Assembly: GCA_027625915.1 (NCBI GenBank)
Contig: JANTQA010000033.1
Coordinates: 4,402,001 to 4,466,000, forward strand
Source: Anaeramoeba flamelloides
Taxonomy: Eukaryota; Metamonada; Anaeramoebidae
Direction: 5' to 3'
DNA: 64,000 nucleotides
This document shows positions 57,363-64,000 of this stretch, piece by piece. The notes under the pieces are model-generated. The model had not been told where the DNA came from and did no database searches. It saw only the letters and a program-made list of their open reading frames with translations. How positions within the stretch are numbered: the first letter of the stretch is position 1; each line of letters opens with the position of its first letter. Position numbers and translations under genes: made by a program.

Positions 57363-59077
57363 TTAATTTACTTGTGAGAAAAATTATTCAAAAAGTGATC
57401 AGGTTTTTGTTATTTACGTTTTAAAAATGAAATGAAAATATTATGAATTATTTTGAACTATTAGAATCAAGGGTTTCCAAAGGTTTAGTTTTTTTTTTAA
57501 AGTTTGATTTTCTAATTTATACCAAATTGTTACAATAATGATACAATTTGTTTTTATCTGTAAAAAAATAATTTTTTTTTGCTTTTTCAGAAATTCTTCA
57601 TTATTTATGAAAAAATTATTTTTCAAAGATCGTCATACTTTTTTAAATATTCTGTTTTTGGATTCAAGTTGATTGGTGAAGAGATTTTTTTGAATTTTTG
57701 CTTAAAAACTAATTAAATTAACAATTTTATTTTCCTATGATTTGGAACCATTAGAGTATGACAATATGTGATTAGATCAAAAAAAAAAAAAATGGTTATA
57801 AACTTTTTTTCAGTCAAAGGGGCCCAGTTGTAATGATATAATACATGTGTTTAAAGGGTTTGTATTGATATTAGAAGAAAAATTTTATTTTGGAAATTTT
57901 GAAAATTAAAATCATTTTTTCACATTTTTGCACATTTTTGTTTTCACATTTTTGGATTTTTTTTATAAAACCTAATTCAGTTGCAAAAATTTTTTTTATT
58001 GCAAGATCAATAGTCACTTGGTAAAAAATTGTTATTCTAATGGTATTGAAACCATGGAAATGATTCTTGAGAAATCATATTGATTTATATTGCAATTCTA
58101 TTCGATCTTTGATCTTGATATTTATTTAATAAATGTGAAAAATTTTCACTTCATTTTCATTTCCTTTTTCAAATAGAGACCACAAATACCAACACACTTC
58201 GTTTGAGGGCTTAATTTCTAAAAGAAAAGTATGGAAAATGAAGTGAAAATTGTTTCATATTTATTATTCAAATACCAGTAGAAGTTCAAAACGAACATCG
58301 TTGTTTTTCTCAATATGGCTAATAAGAATTTGAGTTTTTCAATTTTTTAGAAAATTTATTGATTAATTAGTTTTCTTTCAGACATATATCAACAATTCTT
58401 TGATGTGTATTATTCTGTTTGTTTCTTATTTGTTCTTCAAAGGTCAATTATATAAAATAATTGATATTTGAAAAAAATGTTTTTTTTTTGGATTTCCCTT
58501 TGACTGAAACAGAGTTTAGATATTTTACAGTAGTTATTTTATATTCGAAGACATACAAATTCTTCTTTGAGTTTTTTCATTTAAATTTCACAAAAACAAC
58601 TTTTGGACATTAATCTAAATCCAGTATCTTTTGATTTATATGGTAACTCCAAATATATTATATTGAAAGAATTTGTAAATGAGATTATATATAAACTATA
58701 CTTTTGGAAAAACAGTTTCTAAAATGGAAAAGTAATCGTTTGTTAAATTTATTCTCATCAAAATTAAAATCAAATTAGTTAAATTATCTATACATAAAGT
58801 TCCCTTAAACTTATTTTCTGAATTCTTTGTGATTTTAATGAAACCTTTCCTTTTCTTTAAATATCAATATCCAAATAGTATACAATATTTAGGTTTCAAA
58901 AAATGTGCGAAAAAAAAAATATAATGAAGATTATTAGAAAAAACAAAAATGTATTAAATTCAAGAACATTTAGGTTAATAATGTGTGCGTTTTCCACCTA
59001 ATTATAAACAATTTTAAATATTAAGATAAAATTTTCTAAATTAAAAAATTTATGTTCTATAATTTTTGAAATGGGGT

Positions 59078-59540
59078 TTATTTTAATTTTTTTTCTCGTA
59101 TTTCTTTTTTTAAATTTATAATTTTTTCAATAATATTATTATAATCATTTAGTAAGATAGGAATTTGTGTAAATTTGAGTTTATCAAATGTAATATTTTT
59201 AAATTGGAAATTATTATCAACATCATTTACATTTTGATGTTCGTTGTTTTTATCATTATTTTCAATTTTAGATTTATTTTCTTTTTGATTGCTTTGACTT
59301 GTTTGTAAATCGGAATTTTTGTTGATTATCGCTTCATTATTGTCCTTTGTTAATTGGAATGAAATGGGAGATTTGCCAAAATTTAGTGTGTTAACACTTC
59401 TATTTAATAGCTTTTGCTGTCTTAATTTTCGATTTTGATTATTATGGCCATGGTTATGGTTATGGTTATGGCTATGGTTCTGGTTCTGGGTTTGGTTCTG
59501 GGTATGGTTCTGGCTCTGGTTCTGGCTTTGGTTCTGGCTT

Positions 59541-59575
<35 letters not shown>

Positions 59576-61081
59576 GTGGCTCTGGTTCTGATCATGCTCA
59601 TGCTCATGATTATGATTATGATTATGATTATGGTTTTGATTTCGGTTTTGGTGTTTCGAATTTAATAATTTTTTAAATAAATTTCGATCAACAAATTTTA
59701 GATCCGAGTGTTTTAAATTTTTCAAGAAATTGAAAGCTGAAACAATATTCGAAAAATAAACGCCATAGGAAGAAGTGGAAAGCCAAGTAGAATTGGTAAA
59801 AATTTTAATGAATAAAAGGTTAGTATTCAGCTGCTTGGTATTGGAATATAATATGGTGTAGATTAAAATGGGGAAAAACTTGTCAGCATTTGAAAGCTTG
59901 CCGTTAAACAATTGCAATAATATTAAGCACACGCCCTGGATACATTTTAATTTTTGTAAGGGTGTTTTTTCAAAGTTAATTTCGTGTAATTTTCTTTGTG
60001 CTTGCAATAGCACATCCTTTTGGTGATATTTGGATGGGATGCCTAAATGCTTAAATCTTATCCAATTCAATTTTTGGAAATAATTAAAATACCTCGCATC
60101 GTTTTGCTTTTCCTTTTCAATTAGGATCGAAACCAGATACGTTGAGCATTGTGACATTATTATTTCGATAATAAAAATTGAGATTTGTTGCTTTTTGACT
60201 TTGTTGTCTTTCTTGTCGATATATATTTTTTCAAGTGGGAGCTGTTTGCGAACTTTTTTAATAAAACGTTTAGTCTTTTGAATTATTTTATTAAAGTCTT
60301 TTCTTTTGCTATTTTTGATTTTGAAACAAAAGGTATCGATTTTTTCTAATAATTTTTGGACTTCGGGTTGATTTAAATATGGTTTCATTGTTTTGATAAT
60401 TTGGTTGCCAGGGTCCATGTTGCCTTTTACATTCTTTTTTTTTTTTCTTCTTTTTTGATTTGGGTTGATGTCTGTGTTTGTGTCTATATTTGTGCTTGTA
60501 CTTGTACTTTTATTTGTACTTGTGCTTGTTCTTGCTTTATTCTTTGTTTTTGATTTTGATTTTTTATTATTTTTTGATTTTTTTAATTTTATTTTGGTAA
60601 TTTGGAGTGGCTGAGAAATAAAAGCGACGGTGATGTTTTGTCCTCTTACTGTTTCTAAAGCAAATTTTTTTAAAATGTTTACAGTTTTCTCGTTGGTTTT
60701 TTCCTTTTTGTTTTTTGTTTTTCCATCAAAATAGTTTAATGTACGAATTAGTGTCTTGTTTTGGAAAGTTTTTGAAAGTTGCATTTCCTGATCCCATCTA
60801 AAATTTGAGTCAGTTTCAATTAAGAAGACTTTTGACTTTGGCACAATAACACCAATTTTGTTGTTATATGTCAGGAATTGTCTGTTGTCATTTGGATTAA
60901 ATACAGTTAGATGGGTTTCTAAAAATTGTGGGTTCAGAGAGATCCTCTCAAGAGTAGGCAGAAGAGGAACAAGTAAAACCCCTTTCTTTTTAATCAGGAA
61001 ATTTAATAAATATGAAAAAGATGGCTCGTAAAGCAAAACCATAATTAATGGGTTTGTGGAGATTTCTTCAGTGAAATTCAT
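59078..61081 (-). CDS. VARP/ANKRD27-like VPS9-domain protein, no ankyrin repeats
   Basis: 667 residues, one exon, ATG at 61081. Residues 9-160 resemble the N-terminal domain of VARP (ANKRD27): NPLIMVLLYEPSF, then GVLLVPLLPTL, the FNPNDNRQFLTYN region, and AFISQPLQ closing the domain. A basic KSKSK/TSTST linker (165-220) and a helical region follow. Residues 375-456 match VPS9: LKCIQGVCLILLQLF, NADKFFPILIYTIL, NTNLLFIKIF, GVYFSNIVSAFNFLK, with conserved Asp near 400 and Tyr near 442. VPS9 domains are exchange factors for Rab5/Rab21-type GTPases on endosomes. The tail (477-550) is an N/Q/H/S repeat, followed by a short helical end. Animal VARP has two ankyrin arrays after VPS9; none is here. 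One acidic residue of the usual DD pair is Lys. A strong VPS9 call; the VARP relation is by eye. Confidence 0.82.
59435..59610 (-). repeat. Hexamer-like coding repeat (N/Q/H/S tract)
   Basis: Imprecise tandem of CAGAACCAGAACC-type and CATAACCATAACC-type units within the VPS9 gene. Because the unit lacks stops, open frames appear on both strands here (such as 59435-59665 on the plus strand); those are artefacts of the repeat. Confidence 0.85.
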
Positions 61082-61419
61082 TACGCTGCTTTTTGTTGTT
61101 GTTGTTGTTTTTTTTTGTATTTTATGTTTTGTTCTTTTGTTCGTTTTTTTTTGGTCTTTGTACTTTTGTTTTTGAATTCTAAAAGAAGAAATTATCGAAA
61201 ATTGAAAAAAAATGAATCAACATTGATTTTTCGGGTGTAAGAAATTAAAACAAATGAGAGCTAAATAGAATACGTTCTATTGTAGACTTTGTATATCTAT
61301 TACTATAGAAAAACTATTTCTCACTTTTTTTCCGAATTATTAAGGATGATCTAAAAGAAAAACTTCATTGAAGGATTTTTACTGCTAACCATAGGCGTTT
61401 TGATTATTTTTTGACAATA

Positions 61420-61638
61420 CTATTTGTTGTAAAATAAAAAGATCAAAATTTTAATTCGGCTTTCAGAAATAAGGTTTAAAAATCATAAAAAATTTCAAAT
61501 TTACATCATTTAGAGTCAAGTATTTATTTAACTTTTACGAATTGGGAATTTTGATGGTGTTTTTTTTTGATTGTTGGATTGTGATTTTTTTGGGAAAGTT
61601 GAATGAAAATTTTGATCTCTTGATTTTTCTTTTCACAG
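61420..61638. mobile_element. MITE, 220 bp CTGTTAATTG family, copy 3
   Basis: 219 bp between TA dinucleotides. The ends CTATTTGTTGTAAAATAAAA and, inverted, CTGTGAAAAGAAAAATCA pair, then GATCAAAATTTTAATTCGGC pairs with GAATGAAAATTTTGATC. Confidence 0.7.
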
Positions 61639-61828
61639 TAAAATTAGGTAGAAGTTAAAAATATGATTTTATGGTAATTTCAAATTTTTATCGCATCAGA
61701 TCTTAAATAGTGAAAAGTATTTTTTTCCAAACACTAATAGTTTATGTTCTCAGGTAAGTCTATCTATTTTCCAATAAAGACATGTTAAAATCAAGTTTTG
61801 TCAAAAAAATTGAGTTTTATTCACTTTA

Positions 61829-62286
61829 CTGTTGAGAGAAAAATGTTGGACAGAGAAAAATAGTTGGACAGCAATTTTAATTGGGAACCTTACTGAAAAT
61901 GATTTTTAATTTCAATCGTTTGTGAAATAACTAAAGAAAATAACAATAATCTACTTATTAGAATAAGGACTAATGTAATTCTACTTTTTCGAAACCTTAT
62001 CTCTTATAATCTAAAGCAAGTTTAAAAATTACCATTTTCAGAATTAATAGTAAACTTTACTAAAACTTGGATTTTTGATAAAATAGCATGATCTACTTTA
62101 GTTATCAACCATTCAAATGATTATTCTACACACACCACAGATTAATGAATTTGTAACACATTTAAACCTGGATTTATCAAAAATTCAAATAGTTATCAAT
62201 AGGATTTGATTTTCAATTTTACTAATGTTCCCAATTAAAAATGGTGTCCAACCATTTTTCTGTGTCCAACATTTTTCTCTCAACAG
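61829..62286. mobile_element. PIF/Harbinger-like MITE, copy 2 (TTA duplication)
   Basis: 458 bp, same ends as 22458-22918, TTA at 61826-61828 and 62287-62289. Nearly collinear with copy 1 (roughly nine bases in ten alike by eye), which suggests fairly recent activity. Confidence 0.8.
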
Positions 62287-62959
62287 TTAGATGATTTTCT
62301 GAATTCTTCTTGTTTGTGATGAAATTTCTCTTAAAATATCACTAAATAAATAAAACAAAATATTTAATTTTCAAAATTTGTAACAAAAATAAAAAAATTA
62401 CTATGATGATAAATTTACAAGACTTAACTTGTAAAATATTGAGAATTGAAAAAATATTGATACCAATTCTATGAATTAAATTTATTTATTTGAATATTTT
62501 TGAATATTTTGAATATTAACTTTTTTGGATAAATAAAAAGAAATTTTTCGATACTTTTTATTTTTTCATAAAATTTTGGTTAGAAGTATATTTTTAAAAG
62601 TTGAGTATTGTTTACAAAGAATTATAATGTGATGTTCATGTTATTTCATTTGAAAAAAAAAAAGCTGAATTTTTAAAAAATAAACTTCATTTCAAATATT
62701 GTGACTCACGACGATCCTGAAAAACATTTTTTAAAAAAAAAAATTAAACATATTTTTAAATTTTTCACTTTTTAATAACTTCACATATCATAGATACTAG
62801 TGGTGAATAAAAGATTTTAGATCAAATATTTTTTTGAAAGATATTTTAAATTAAAGTTGAAAAATGCAATTTTACAGGTTCTTTTAAAGATTTTTTATGA
62901 AATTTAATATTTAGAAATTTGAAATTTTTTTTTTTTCATATCCAAGTGGTGATAATAAT

Positions 62960-64000
62960 ATATTTCGAAAAAATTTTAAATTTAATAAATATCTTTCAAA
63001 TATATAATAAATTATTTTAACTATTAAAGAATTCTTTATTAATTTTATTTGAAAAAAATATTTTTTTTCATGATTTTCCGTTAGGTTTTTTTTTATTTTT
63101 GAAATGAACAGAAAATTTAAATAAATTTTTAGTTTATTACAAAAAGTAAAAAAAAAAACCAAGGACACTCTAGTAAGGTTTTCTTGAGTTTTTTGTTTAT
63201 TTGGAAAATCATTAGATTTTCGTTAGGTTTTTTTTACTTTAGAAATAAACCGAAAATTTTAATAAATTTTCGGTATATTTCTAAAGTAAAAAAAACCGAG
63301 AACACTTCACAAATAAAATATAAAACCTCACAAAAACCTCGAACACTTAACAAATAAAACAGAAAACACCAAGAAAACATAGGACACCCTAGTTAGGTTT
63401 TTTTTAATTTTTCGAATAAAAATTGTTTTAGCTTTTCCATAATCTAAAAGAATTGAGTAAAATCTATGATTTTTTTCTATTCTTTTGAATTCTGGAAAAG
63501 ATCTGTTAGGTTTTTTTTTAATTTGAGAAATAAAAAGAAAATTTCTTAAATAAAAAAAACCTAGGCAATCTATGGCACTCTACGGACACTTTCGTTAGGT
63601 TTTCCAGAATTTGAGAGAAAAGAGTACAGTCAGTACAACTTTTAAGGCACAAACTTTCAACAAAATTTAAGGGACAGAAAAATCCCAAATTAAGGTACAA
63701 AATTTATAATTTTTTTTTTTAAAATTTTATTTTACTAGAATTTGAATTTTGTGCTTTAATTTGGTATTTTACTGTGCCTTAAATTTCGTTGAAAGTTTCT
63801 GCCTTAAAAGTGGAACTGACTGTAAATTATCTTTGATTTTGCTCTAGTATTTTGAATTCTGGAAAACACAGGAAACTTTCTTTAGGTTTTTTATATACAT
63901 TTGAAATAAAATGAACATTTAAATACATTTTCTGTTTATTTCAAAGATTAAGAAAAAATGCTCTTATCTTTTACAAAATTCTATTGAATTTTGTAAAATT
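62960..64000 (+). repeat. Hairpin-rich dispersed repeat, copy at window end
   Basis: Successive hairpins: CGTTAGGTTTTTT-type arms around CCGAAAATTTTAATAAATTT (about 63220-63300), GAACACTTCACAAATAAA and GAACACTTAACAAATAAA units, a CCATAATCTAAAAGAAT hairpin (63435-63500), and another hairpin (63600-63865) split by the MITE at 63627. Continues past the window. Confidence 0.6.
63627..63822. mobile_element. Palindromic MITE, family CAGTCAGT, copy 2, nested
   Basis: 196 bp between TA duplications (63625-63626, 63823-63824). The ends CAGTCAGTACAACTTTTAAG and, inverted, CAGTCAGTTCCACTTTTAAG pair. It sits inside a hairpin of the dispersed repeat: its removal rejoins GAGAAAAGAGTA and AATTATCTTTGATTTTGCTC. 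Confidence 0.85.

Larger units (their letters stand above)
53304..59077. other. Gene-free spacer between two divergent-repeat-rich ends
   Basis: Upstream side of the C2-RasGAP-DUF547 gene and downstream side of the VPS9 gene. Holds the unclassified repeat (54190-55545) with a nested foldback, the Tc1-like relic (56107-56622) and a Harbinger-like MITE (56939-57362). Nothing identifiable at 57400-59077. Confidence 0.6.
61082..64000. other. Right-end spacer with three MITEs and hairpin-family DNA
   Basis: Upstream side of the VPS9 gene. Holds MITEs at 61420-61638, 61829-62286 and 63627-63822, and hairpin-family sequence from about 62960 to the window end. Positions 62290-62900 show nothing identifiable. 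Confidence 0.6.

Noticed and set aside
59435-59665. Plus-strand frame of M, V, L and A repeats
   Set aside because: Antisense of the N/Q/H-coding tandem repeat in the VPS9 gene.

Overview
The window is strongly AT-rich eukaryotic DNA. Its GT-AG introns range from about 200 bp to nearly 5 kb, its proteins carry Q-, N-, H- and K-rich low-complexity tracts, and long spacers are filled with small DNA-transposon relics. This suits a free-living protist, perhaps an amoeboid lineage such as Anaeramoeba; that assignment is a guess. TAA and TGA are both used as stops, so the code looks standard. I found no rRNA, tRNA or CRISPR array.

Eight genes are supported. In order: a five-pass membrane protein resembling the tweety/plant transmembrane family (254-2188, +); a two-exon secreted RNase T2 homologue whose second active-site motif is gone (9761-6537, -); a two-exon TMEM50/UPF0220 protein (13913-14541, +); a lysine-rich coiled-coil protein of unknown role (21220-20234, -); a two-exon secreted DsbA-like thiol oxidoreductase with a CPAC centre (26751-27933, +); an endonuclease/exonuclease/phosphatase-fold enzyme with all active-site residues (32478-33320, +); a six-exon gene encoding a C2-RasGAP-DUF547 protein spread over 15 kb (53303-38154, -); and a VARP/ANKRD27-like VPS9 protein with no ankyrin repeats (61081-59078, -). 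The spliced genes were assembled by joining open stretches at GT-AG sites where reading frame and family alignment both continue.

The two signalling genes at the right end (a Ras-GAP-like protein and a probable Rab GEF) point to membrane-traffic or small-GTPase control. The two secreted proteins (T2-like and DsbA-like) would pass through the secretory pathway. There is no operon logic.

Most of the rest is repeat relics: Tc1/mariner pieces (one keeps a transposase C-terminus), several MITE families with TA or TWA target duplications, two foldback elements, a hairpin-rich dispersed family, and a large unclassified family carrying nested insertions. The nesting gives a relative order of insertion. 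The best leads are the C2-RasGAP-DUF547 fusion with a missing arginine finger, the RNase T2 pseudo-enzyme, and the ankyrin-less VARP-like protein.
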